NCBI GenBank assembly: GCA_009746045.1
Contig: RPFO01001162.1
Span: forward strand, 900,478 to 964,477
Origin: Mesostigma viride
Lineage: Eukaryota; Streptophyta; Mesostigmatophyceae; Mesostigmatales; Mesostigmataceae
Length of the DNA: 64,000 nucleotides
Direction of reading: 5' to 3'
Positions 12,947 through 22,711 of this stretch are shown here, piece after piece; within the stretch, counting starts at the first letter, position 1; the number at the start of each line of letters is the position of its first letter. The translations under genes were made by a program, and so were the position numbers. A model generated the notes under the pieces. It was not told the DNA's origin. It ran no database searches and saw nothing but the letters and a program-made list of their open reading frames with translations.

Positions 12947-13359
12947 AAAAGTGTGACACTTTTCGTCGTTTTTTTAACTTCGTAACAAACTACCCTTTCC
13001 CGCCGGGCCGCGTGTGACACTTTTTGTCGTTTTTTTAATTTCGTGACTAACTACTCTTTCCCGTCGGTCCGCGTGCGCTTTTTGATTGCCTGCAGGTGGC
13101 ACGAAATTTTCGACCGGAGTGTTTCGGCATAACAAGTTTCTCGATACCCTGATGGATTGGTACAATCCTAGTCGACTAGAGGACCATGTTGAGAAGAGTT
13201 AATCGACGAAGCTAGTAGTACTTTCAACCATCAAATGGTGGGTATACCCACCCCCATAATTTTATTGAATCGATGAATAATGCAAATTTACACATTTGAC
13301 CAACGCAAAATGTTGCATGGAATTAATCATCGATTATATTTGCCAAATGGGACCGGCAT

Positions 13360-13832
13360 TCACTTTTCCTGGAGAAATGACCCCCATCCATCGATCTCAA
13401 TGTCACGAAACTTGTACGCTCCCTTGTACAAGTCCCCCACGAAATTTGGAGGCTCGTTGGAAAATTGTTTGGGGGCCCATACGGCCCCACCTATTTCCGC
13501 CGCATTCAAGAACTCATGCTGGGCCTCAGCCCGGAGGCGCACAGCCGAGACATTGGGCGAAATTTCCGTGCCCTCATTCTGGAGGCATTGCACCACCCTG
13601 GCCTTACCCGGAACACGGGGGGCAGGCGCCAAATCTGAATCTGGGGGCATCAGGTCGATCATCCCGTTTCCGAACGCAATGACACCTGAACCCCAACCTC
13701 CAAACGGTCCCCGCAGGGAGCGTGGGAAGTCGTGGGGGGGGAGTCGATTTCAACATACATGTTGGCCGCATGCTCCTTTTTATCGACATGCACATATGTA
13801 TGCTGCGAACCAAAAACATCGGCGCGCTCCAT
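13360..13832 (-). CDS. Short unknown gene next to the left TIR, one-base frameshift
   Basis: Reading the minus strand from ATG at 13832, an open frame starts MERADVFGSQ and reaches VEIDSPP, then shifts at a run of eight C (G on the given strand, 13734-13741). In the next frame it continues as PFGGWGSGVIAFGNGMIDLM, later AEAQHEFLNAAEIGG and KFRDIEIDGWGSFLQEK, to TGA at 13360-13362. One extra base in the run would give a single ORF of about 157 aa. There is no signal peptide or membrane segment, and I recognise no family. It lies between the left TIR and the transposase on the same strand, so it may be a second protein of the element. The start is the first ATG in the open frame; an upstream exon is possible. 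Confidence 0.5.
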
Positions 13833-14426
13833 CGTAAAAGTGAGTTTGATGGCTAAGTTGCGAGTGAGAAAATTATTTCAGCAAAGCCCGGTCCGGACTG
13901 TCGTATGGGTGGCGCTGCGGAGCGTCCCCTCTATTCCTTGTGGTTGTAGGGGACAACCTTCCAATCACAATTCGTAACTAGTCCGGTTACAAGCAAGGTA
14001 CTTTGGCACTTCCGGAGCGAATTTGTGTTTTAAGACATCTACCAAAGAGGCCTTAGTACAGTAACATTGTTGTGACATTCGAAATTAGTACGAACCAATT
14101 TGCAGACGGAAAGTCCTACACAGCAACTACATATTTGAGTGACGACATGATTTTTAGGTCAAACCAAATTATAAATTTGTAATTCGAAAAATTATTGTAC
14201 AAGTTAAATAAAATACTCGCCATTTCGACACGGAAATATACTAAAATTTGTCACTACCGAGGCTAACAATGTTCCCAGCCACTTGTCATCTAATGTAACA
14301 TATGAAAAAACAAAAAAATGTTCTCCAAAAATATATAAACACGAATAAACACTGTCCCAACCGTAGGCGAATAAAGCCCAGGCTTAAAGATCCGTAGGGG
14401 TGGCGCTGCGGAGCGTCCCCGAAAGT

Positions 14427-15170
14427 TTAAGCCGGTGGCAGCCCCTCCGGGGCTTGCTGGTTGCGTACAAGAGCGGTTAGCCACGCGTCAAGCTCCTTGC
14501 TCATATCAACGTAGGCTTGCCTTTGGTTGCCAAGGACCATGCACTGGAGCGGAAGAGCAGCGGAGATGCACAGATAGCAATCGACCAGGTCGGCTGGGCG
14601 GGACTCCGGCCAATCAGCCAAATCCAGAGTAAAATGCAGGGGGTCATGCATATCTCGCTTCCACAGCCGAACCGCCAGAACGGCGTGGCCGGGCAAGAAA
14701 ATCTCCTTCTGCCGTCCGTTTTGTCCCTCAACCCACCTAACCTCCTCCTTCTCCAGCACTGAGGCCTCCCTCACCACCTGCATCACCCAAAAAGGGTGGG
14801 CGGAATTGTGGTTCACGTCCTCTCTGTCTGACGGAACTGCGATGTAATCATACATGCGCATCTGCCTGCCAATGGCATCCCTTTGATCCTTCAGCAGTTC
14901 CGCCCGCGTCAGCTGGCGAACCGGAGGTATGGGCTGCGTTGGCGGCATCAGGCGGAAAGTTTTCATCGTTTGGCCCTCATCGTTAAATTCCTCGATATGT
15001 GTCCACTCGGTCCGGCACTCCTCCCACCTGTTAGCTAGGCAGGCTGGGCAGTAGCACGAAAAACGCCTCATCATCAGGAGCCCCGGGTCAGACTTGTCCA
15101 GGCGCCACCAGTGCGCTTGCTTGATGGCCTCGACACGCGTCGGTATCATACGGGCGCCGGAGTCGAGGTC
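14427..15170 (-). CDS. Transposase-like protein of the 38-kb element, last exon (C-terminal domain)
   Basis: This is exon 4 of the minus-strand gene, joined in phase 0 to the exon at 15408-16181 across a 237-bp intron (donor GTGCGA, acceptor TTGCAG). It encodes 247 residues that start DLDSGARMIPTR and end QQAPEGLPPA before TAA at 14427-14429. It contains CYCPACLANRWEEC (a possible zinc site), a basic/aromatic patch QMRMYDYIAVPSD, and no recognisable fold beyond that. The intron contains two copies of the palindromic motif (15240 and 15358 regions). Just beyond the stop, at 14398-14421, lies another palindrome GGTGGCGCTGCGGAGCGTCC. Confidence 0.7.
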   Translation of the reverse strand, partial: DLDSGARMIPTRVEAIKQAHWWRLDKSDPGLLMMRRFSCYCPACLANRWEECRTEWTHIEEFNDEGQTMKTFRLMPPTQPIPPVRQLTRAELLKDQRDAIGRQMRMYDYIAVPSDREDVNHNSAHPFWVMQVVREASVLEKEEVRWVEGQNGRQKEIFLPGHAVLAVRLWKRDMHDPLHFTLDLADWPESRPADLVDCYLCISAALPLQCMVLGNQRQAYVDMSKELDAWLTALVRNQQAPEGLPPA

Positions 15171-15407
15171 CTGCAATGAGGGAGAATGTCAGAAACGGAA
15201 AGTTGGTATGTGTCAATAGATCAAGTACACATGAAGGGTCACTCTGCAGAGATACCCCTTTGAAAGTGCTTTGCATGCATTTTTCACTATATAAGACGCT
15301 AATTCATACCAGTTCTTTTAGCATTATCAAATAATAAAATGCAAATGGGCAAAAGGTCACTCTGCAGAGATACCTCAATCAAGTTCAAGAAAAATTGAGT
15401 TTCGCAC

Positions 15408-16181
15408 CTCAGGAAAATGAAAGAAATGACGGTGGACGCCCTCTGCCCGAGCGCGGGCCGACTCCCTGCTCGTGGTTTTGCCTCCTTCCCAGCTGTCCCG
15501 CATGTACTTGACGATCTGGCGCCCTGTAACGATGCCCTGGTTCTCAGGAATGCATTGCATGTTCCTCACAATGCACTTGAACTTCGCTCCCTGACCATCC
15601 ACCTCCCCCTTCCCGTGCTGCTCACCCAAGTAGTGGTACTCGAAGGATTCCAAGTCGGGATCCTGCATGAGGAGGCGGAAGACGGCGTTAACCACGTACT
15701 TGGACTTGAACTGGGATGAGCAGTTGTCAGAGCACATGAACATCCTCTTCACCCCCACACCAAGTCCGCGCAGGGTTTCCATGATTGTCCTCAGCGCGTA
15801 GACGAGCGCCCGCTCTCCCCGCTTCATCTTGGCTTCCCCGAGAAAAAAGAACGTTCGCTTTGCCATCGCACCATTGTGCAAATATCGCACGATCATGGGC
15901 ATGAGGACAAAGCTCGTCTTGTGAAAGTACTGCGACTGCAGTTGGACGTAGTTGTTGTTCTCGTAATTCTCGGCCCAATCTCCATGCACGAGCACATCCC
16001 CCTCAGTCATGTTCCTCTCCCGGTCCTTGATCGTTGCCGACTGCCACCATGACGTAAAGCAGTGGTTGGTAAAGTCCTCCCAACTCTCGATAATCGCCAG
16101 CCTCAGCTGCGCGGGCGTTGACCTCATCGTTTCCTGTACGGGCCGCTTGACCTTCTCCGGGACCCGCCGATCGGTCGCGTC
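15408..16181 (-). CDS. Transposase-like protein, exon 3: probable DDE catalytic core
   Basis: 258 codons in phase 0 at both ends carry three spaced acidic motifs. These are VHGDWAENYENN (Asp at about residue 581 of the assembled protein), FMCSDNCSSQFKSKYV (about 665) and YLGEQHGKGEVDGQGAKFK (about 706-708). The same three-block order, DxAENY, then SDGxxxQYK, then SHGKGxxDGxGG, occurs in a widespread family of transposase-like proteins in animal and protist genomes, known to me only from those motifs. A DDE/RNase H-fold transposase is therefore the best reading; the exact superfamily is not settled. Upstream, STPAQLRLAIIESWEDF precedes the core. The gene is transcribed toward the left TIR. Confidence 0.7.
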
Positions 16182-16313
16182 CTGTTTTAACCAAGGGATG
16201 AAGTAAATTTGCAAGTAACATATTCATAAAGTATCAGAAAAGCCTTTAAATTAACATCGCGCTGCAGAATGACGCTGCGAAATAATTGCGTCACAAAATC
16301 CAAACACGCTTAC

Positions 16314-17839
16314 CTCCCCTGCCGGTCGGGAAACCACTACCTCCTTCTTCACGTATCTGAACCAATTTAGTAGTTCTGTTGAATTCTTGTCCCGGTCACA
16401 CAACACCCAGTCTTTGATGCCACACCGGGACTCGGGACACGAGTTCTCCATACATGCCCTCTTCAGAATGCGAAAGACAGACCCCTCCTCCATGGATGGG
16501 TCCCCTACCCTTGGCACCCCTTCCTCATCCTCCACGATCCTCTCATTTATTTCAAGATCGTCAAGGTCTTGCCCCTGCCATTCATCTTCCGTCACATTAT
16601 TGTCCCCTTCCTCCTCTTCGTTTCTCGCCGAGTTTGCCCCACCCCCCAGCTCACTACCCCCATCCGCCTCCGCCACACGGCAATGGAAGTGCTTCACCCA
16701 TTCGGTCGTGTGCAGGCTTTCGAACATCCCGCACGTGCCGTCAGGCAATCTCGCCCTTAAACATCCCTCACACTCGTCGCCGCACTTGCAGTTCTTGCCG
16801 TGCTTCGCCTTGCAGTACCTAGTCCATGCCGCTACCTTCGACTGCATGACCGTATGCGTCTCACAGGCGCACACGTTTCTCTCCTTCCACTTCCCCTTGA
16901 CGGTTTTGGGGGCGTACTTGCAGAAAGTCGTATATCCGACATGGATGCCGACATCCTTCTCATACTGCGGACTTTTCTTGTCCCAGTACGTGTGCTCCGC
17001 TAAAAACTTGAGATATATGTCCTCCTTCGAGGTGAGGTAGAAGTAGGCCCCTTGGACACCAACCAAAATCGCACGATTGCCAACTCGTTCGTGCGTCTTT
17101 ATGGTATCCCTCTCTTGGGGCGAAGCGCGCGAGTTCTCCTCATCAGTCCAAGCCTGCGCGATCGACTCGATTACAAATTGGGGCAACTTCCTCTTCTTTC
17201 GCGCCAGCGCACGCGTCAGGAACTCCATCTTCTGTTGCTTTCTGATCGCCCGAACTTTGAGAATGGTCTTCGCGGGGACACCCGTCATTCTCTCCAACTC
17301 TGCCGCCGAAAACTCCTTCTCGATGTCGTCCCCACAAAAAAGAGTTGACACCAAAATGATCTTGACGTCTCTGTCATGGTCGGATTTCGACAGGTCGTCA
17401 AAAAGGGCGATCAGCCGAGCCACCCAAGACCTCGACAGTTGTGCAAGCCGCTGCTCATCAAAAAGCTTGGCCACCGGAATGTCAAAATGCTCCGCCTTGA
17501 GCTCGTCAGCCCTCTTATTGAAGCCATCAACAATCTCCTCAAAAGAGGCCCGCTTGGTAGATTCATTCCTCATGTGATGAACTACGTTGTACGCCTCATC
17601 AGCAAGATGAGTCCCCACAACAGACTTCTTCTCGGCGTACTGGCCAGGCCTTTTCGCTGGCTTCCTGACGGCGGGCGAGGTGCTGCGGTTCTCATTCCCG
17701 AAATTTCGTTTCGAGCTGTTTTTCAGATCCGCTGCAAGGGGCGTCGGTGTCCCGATGCTCAAGTTGTGGGCATTGAGTCGATTAGCAAAGCCGCCACGCA
17801 AGGAGGAGGAGGTTGGCGAAAGAAACACCCGTTCCCGTG
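16314..17839 (-). CDS. Transposase-like protein, exon 2: N-terminal region with cysteine cluster
   Basis: The exon spans 508 codons plus two bases of a split codon. The acceptor TTTCTGCAG precedes 17839 and the donor GTAAGC follows 16314. Notable parts are a basic N-terminal stretch (KRNFGNENRS, RKPAKRPGQY), a helical domain VAKLFDEQRLAQLSRSWVAR, a cysteine/histidine cluster with VCACETHTVM, KNCKCGDECEGCLRARLPDG and TCGMF, an acidic linker (NEEEEGDNN, DLDDLEINERIVEDEEG) and a second cysteine group CMENSCPESRCG. These look like DNA-binding zinc sites ahead of the catalytic core, which is the usual transposase layout. A 13-nt first exon ATGAGCCGGGAAG (18097-18109) matches the required phase but is a guess. 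Confidence 0.7.
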
Positions 17840-18096
17840 CTGCAGAAACAAAAAGAAATTCACGGACAATTAACATATTAGCAGGGTCACTCCGCGAAAT
17901 GACCCCACCTTCTTCGCAGATACAAAAGAATCTCAATTGCGAAGCAAATATAGAGAAAGTCAAACTTCATGAAATTTTTGGTAGCTCTGCAGCGCGACCC
18001 TTGCGAAGTTACACACAAGTTTTAAGGCCTTTTCGTATGGAACTGAGAAGAGGTCGCGCTGCAGCGCGACCAAGATTTGCATCATTGGAAACACAC

Positions 18097-18109
18097 CTTC
18101 CCGGCTCAT
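18097..18109 (-). CDS. Possible 13-nt start exon of the transposase gene
   Basis: On the minus strand ATGAGCCGGGAAG is followed by GTGTGT. It supplies the one base of split codon that the exon at 17839 needs and gives an M-S-R-E-A-R-E-R start. The intervening 257-bp intron contains three copies of the palindromic motif, as other introns of this element do. Short exons are easy to find by chance, so confidence is low. Confidence 0.35.
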
Positions 18110-18180
18110 TTTTCAGGCGTGTCGTGTCGTTGCCGAGGTACCTGGATGATCACACCAAGACAGGAAAATACGTGAATTAA

Positions 18181-18720
18181 TTCATGGAATTATTTAAGAT
18201 TCTACTAAATGAAATTGAATATTGAACATAATTGTTTTAATCATTATTGTTTAATTATGTAGCAGAAATATGGAAAGTATTTATTGGTATTTATATAGTT
18301 TTAATTAGTATTTAGTACTATTTCTATTACAATCATTATTGTTTAGATAGAAGAAATATGAACTGGACAGACTAGCTATCTCTAATACTAAATATTTTCT
18401 ACTTATTGTATGAAAAAAAGAGTGATGTCCATAAATATATGTAATATTGTCATAAAATTTAATCTATATTTTAAATTTGTATTCATGGCATTAATCTATC
18501 TAGTACTAGTCATTTATATAAAAAACTAGTACAGTAAGTTAGCAGTAAATAGGAAAATATATTTAACAAATATTAGAAAGAACATATATCATATTCATAA
18601 CAATAATCATAATAATAAGCATATGGACAGCAGAAAGTATAAATATATTGGCTAGCATGTTAGTATATATCCCCATACATTTACTATACCCGATTCATTA
18701 ATATATTTATTTGTATACCC
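18181..18720. other. AT-rich spacer between the divergent genes
   Basis: About 540 bp is strongly A+T-rich (poly-A/T runs, TATATA-like stretches) between the transposase start and the rightward genes. No ORF of note exists. Its position would suit a divergent promoter region, which is an inference. A palindrome CGTCGCTTTGCAGAGTGACG lies at 18768-18787, just past it. Confidence 0.5.
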
Positions 18721-18964
18721 CAAAAGTTCTGCATTCGAAATTTTTGCCATACCACGTGGCAGTAGGCACGTCGCTTTGCAGAGTGACGACTGGTGGTAAT
18801 ATGACAGATGATCTCTCAGACGACGTGCAAAAAAGCACCGGGCTCACGCTAGAATCGAACCGCGGACGTCGTTATCCACGGCAGCATGGTGACGCCCGAA
18901 TCCAAACATCCCGATTGTAGCGTCAAATTGGCTGCGTGTTGTTCCTTTTTATACCTGCGGGACC

Positions 18965-19306
18965 GTGAAGACCGACGCTTGGATTACGTCACATTGTGAG
19001 TCGTCCAATCCGCATGCGCGGTTTGTCAATAAGAATAATCTAGCGCCGCGTTTCGCCTCGTTGGCCGAATGGCGAGCATGCCACGTTTTCCGTCCTGAAC
19101 GCCGGTTACGCTGGGCCGTTGACAGGGGTCGCTCCACGGACGATCGGTCACAACAGCTGTTGGGTTTCGAAAACCGCACCACCACTGCTGCCGCCATAGC
19201 TGTTTTCTGTAATAATCATCGCTGCCTAGCTGAAGATGGTGAGGATCTGCCGCCTCAACTCGCCGCCATAATGAAAAAGGTGCATCAACAGCGCAGTCTT
19301 TTTTGA
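18965..19306 (+). CDS. Possible short ORF or exon, unknown
   Basis: An open stretch of 113 codons reads ARFVNKNNLAPRFASLAEWR, later STDDRSQQLLGFENRT and LPPQLAAIMKKVHQQRSLF, to TGA. There is no in-frame ATG near the start, so it would have to be an exon or begin at GTG. Composition resembles coding DNA more than the AT-rich spacer before it. It could be a 5' exon of the rightward gene or chance. I recognise no family. Confidence 0.25.
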   Translation: MKTDAWITSHCESSNPHARFVNKNNLAPRFASLAEWRACHVFRPERRLRWAVDRGRSTDDRSQQLLGFENRTTTAAAIAVFCNNHRCLAEDGEDLPPQLAAIMKKVHQQRSLF

Positions 19307-19494
19307 TGTCGAGCGTGATGTTTGTTGCTATGCCTTCAAATGGTCCGGTTAGTTTATAGCTAGCCCAATTCTAATCGTGGTCCTGTTCAATGCCGTTTTT
19401 CCCCCTTCCTGATTTATGCGTGCAGGTAAATGTGCAACGAACCCCTACTTACTCGCGCGAGCAGGGTGGCGTCTATGATGCCCTTTTGTAGTCC

Positions 19495-19989
19495 TCAGCC
19501 AGCGATATGGCTTGTTTTTTCGTGTTGGTCCTCAGCCAGCGACATGACTTCTTTTTTCTGGTTGGTTCTCGGCCAGCGATATGCCTTCTTTTTAAGGGTT
19601 GGTCCTCAGCCAGCGACATGGCTTCTTTTTTCGTGTTGGTCCTCAGCCAGCGATATGCCTTCTTTTTTAGGGTTGGTCCTCAGCCAGCAATATGTTTTCT
19701 TTTTTCGTGTTGGTCCTCAGCCAGCGACACGGCTTCTTTTTAAGGGTTGGTCCTCAGCGAGCGACCAGAGTATTTTTTCGTATTGGTCCTCTGCCAGCTA
19801 AATGTTTTCTTTTTTCGTGTTGGTCCTAAGCCAGCTAAATGTTTTCTTTTTTCGTGTTGGTCGTCAGCCAGCGATATGTTTTCTTTTTTCGTGTTGGTCG
19901 TCAGCCAGCGATATGTTTTCTTTTTTCGTGTTGGTCCTCAGCCAGCGATATGGCTTCTTTTTTCGTGTTGGTCCTCAGCCAGCGATATG
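19495..19989. repeat. 37-bp minisatellite, about 13-14 copies
   Basis: Units of 37 bp carry CCTCAGCCAGCGATATG and CTTCTTTTTTCGTGTTGG. Spacing of the AGCGAC/TATG motif is 37 (19501, 19538, 19575, 19612 and on). The period is not a multiple of 3, so the long hydrophobic ORFs that cross it are artefacts. Confidence 0.9.
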
Positions 19990-22711
19990 TCCACCACCAC
20001 CATCCATGCATGCCAGCACCCCACCACCATCATCCATGCGTGCCAGCCACCCACCACCACCATCCATGCGTGCCAGCCACCCACCACCACCATCCATGCA
20101 TGCCAGCACCCCACCACCATCATCCATGCATGCCAGCACCCCACCACCACCATCCATGCGTGCCAGCCACCCACCACCACCATCCATGCGTGCCAGCCAC
20201 CCACCACCACCATCCATGCATGCCAGCACCCCACCACCACCATCCATGCGTGCCAGCACCCACCACCACCATCCATGCATGCCAGCACCCCACCACCATC
20301 ATCCATGCATGCCAGCACCCCACCACCACCATCCATGCGTGCCAGCACCCCACCACCACCATCCATGCATGCCAGCCACCCACCACCATCATCCATGCGT
20401 GCCAGCCACCCACCACCACCATCCATGCGTGCCAGCACCCACCACCACCATCCATGCGTGCCAGCCACCCACCACCACCATCCATGCGTGCCAGCCACCC
20501 ACCACCACCATCCATGCGTGCCAGCCACCCACCACCACCATCCATGCGTGCCAGCCACCCACCACCACCATCCATGCATGCCAGCCACCCACCACCACCA
20601 TCCATGCATGCCAGCACCCCACCACCATCATCCATGCATGCCAGCCACCCACCACCACCATCCATGCATGCCAGCACCCCACCACCATCATCCATGCATG
20701 CCAGCACCCACCACCACCATCCATGCGTGCCAGCACCCACCACCACCATCCATGCATGCCAGCCACCCACCACCACCATCCATGCGTGCCAGCACCCACC
20801 ACCACCATCCATGCGTGCCAGCACCCACCACCACCATCCATGCGTGCCAGCCACCCACCACCACCATCCATGCATGCCAGCCACCCACCACCACCATCCA
20901 TGCATGCCAGCACCCCACCACCACCATCCATGCATGCCAGCACCCCACCACCATCATCCATGCGTGCCAGCACCCCACCACCACCATCCATGCATGCCAG
21001 CCACCCACCACCACCATCCATGCGTGCCAGCACCCCACCACCACCATCCATGCGTGCCAGCACCCCACCACCACCATCCATGCATGCCAGCCACCCACCA
21101 CCATCATCCATGCGTGCCAGCCACCCACCACCACCATCCATGCGTGCCAGCCACCCCACCACCATCATCCATGCGTGCCAGCCACCCACCACCACCATCC
21201 ATGCGTGCCAGCCACCCACCACCACCATCCATGCGTGCCAGCCACCCACCACCACCATCCATGCATGCCAGCCACCCACCACCACCATCCATGCATGCCA
21301 GCCACCCACCACCACCATCCATGCATGCCAGCACCCCACCACCATCATCCATGCGTGCCAGCCACCCACCACCACCATCCATGCGTGCCAGCACCCCACC
21401 ACCACCATCCATGCGTGCCAGCACCCCACCACCACCATCCATGCATGCCAGCCACCCACCACCACCATCCATGCGTGCCAGCACCCCACCACCACCATCC
21501 ATGCGTGCCAGCACCCCACCACCACCATCCATGCGTGCCAGCCACCCACCACCACCATCCATGCATGCCAGCCACCCACCACCACCATCCATGCGTGCCA
21601 GCACCCCACCACCACCATCCATGCGTGCCAGCCACCCACCACCACCATCCATGCATGCCAGCCACCCACCACCACCATCCATGCATGCCAGCACCCCACC
21701 ACCACCATCCATGCATGCCAGCACCCCACCACCACCATCCATGCATGCCAGCCACCCACCACCACCATCCATGCGTGCCAGCACCCCACCACCACCATCC
21801 ATGCGTGCCAGCACCCCACCACCACCATCCATGCATGCCAGCCACCCACCACCACCATCCATGCGTGCCAGCACCCCACCACCACCATCCATGCGTGCCA
21901 GCACCCCACCACCACCATCCATGCATGCCAGCCACCCACCACCACCATCCATGCATGCCAGCCACCCACCACCACCATCCATGCATGCCAGCACCCCACC
22001 ACCATCATCCATGCATGCCAGCACCCCACCACCATGATCCATGCGTGCCAGCACCCCACCACCACCATCCATGCATGCCAGCACCCCACCACCATCATCC
22101 ATGCATGCCAGCACCCCACCACCACCATCCATGCGTGCCAGCACCCCACCACCACCATCCATGCATGCCAGCCACCCACCACCACCATCCATGCGTGCCA
22201 GCACCCCACCACCACCATCCATGCGTGCCAGCACCCCACCACCACCATCCATGCGTGCCAGCACCCCACCACCACCATCCATGCATGCCAGCCACCCACC
22301 ACCACCATCCATGCATGCCAGCACCCCACCACCATCATCCATGCGTGCCAGCCACCCACCACCACCATCCATGCGTGCCAGCCACCCACCACCACCATCC
22401 ATGCATGCCAGCACCCCACCACCATCATCCATGCATGCCAGCACCCCACCACCACCATCCATGCGTGCCAGCACCCCACCACCACCATCCATGCATGCCA
22501 GCCACCCACCACCATCATCCATGCGTGCCAACCACCCACCACCACCATCCATGCGTGCCAGCCACCCACCACCACCATCCATGCGTGCCAGCCACCCACC
22601 ACCACCATCCATGCGTGCCAGCCACCCACCACCACCATCCATGCATGCCAGCACCCCACCACCATCATCCATGCATGCCAGCCACCCACCACCACCATCC
22701 ATGCATGCCAG
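19990..22711. repeat. 30-bp minisatellite, about 90 copies
   Basis: Units of 30 bp (some 29) alternate between CCATGCATGCCAGC and CCATGCGTGCCAGC, followed by ACCCCACCACCACCAT variants. The array is interrupted at 22711 by an inserted LINE and continues at 24695-25151. Several sequence variants are interspersed, as expected from amplification by unequal exchange. All three forward and three reverse frames stay open for hundreds of codons only because the unit is a triplet multiple without stops. Confidence 0.95.

Noticed and set aside
16387-17873. Plus-strand ORFs opposite the transposase gene
   Set aside because: They are shadows of the minus-strand exons, which have consistent phase, splice sites and motifs.
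18830-18900. tRNA or SINE on the minus strand (GGTTCGATTCTAG box and T-run)
   Set aside because: A B-box-like word and a T run are present, but the T stem, anticodon arm and acceptor stem do not pair.
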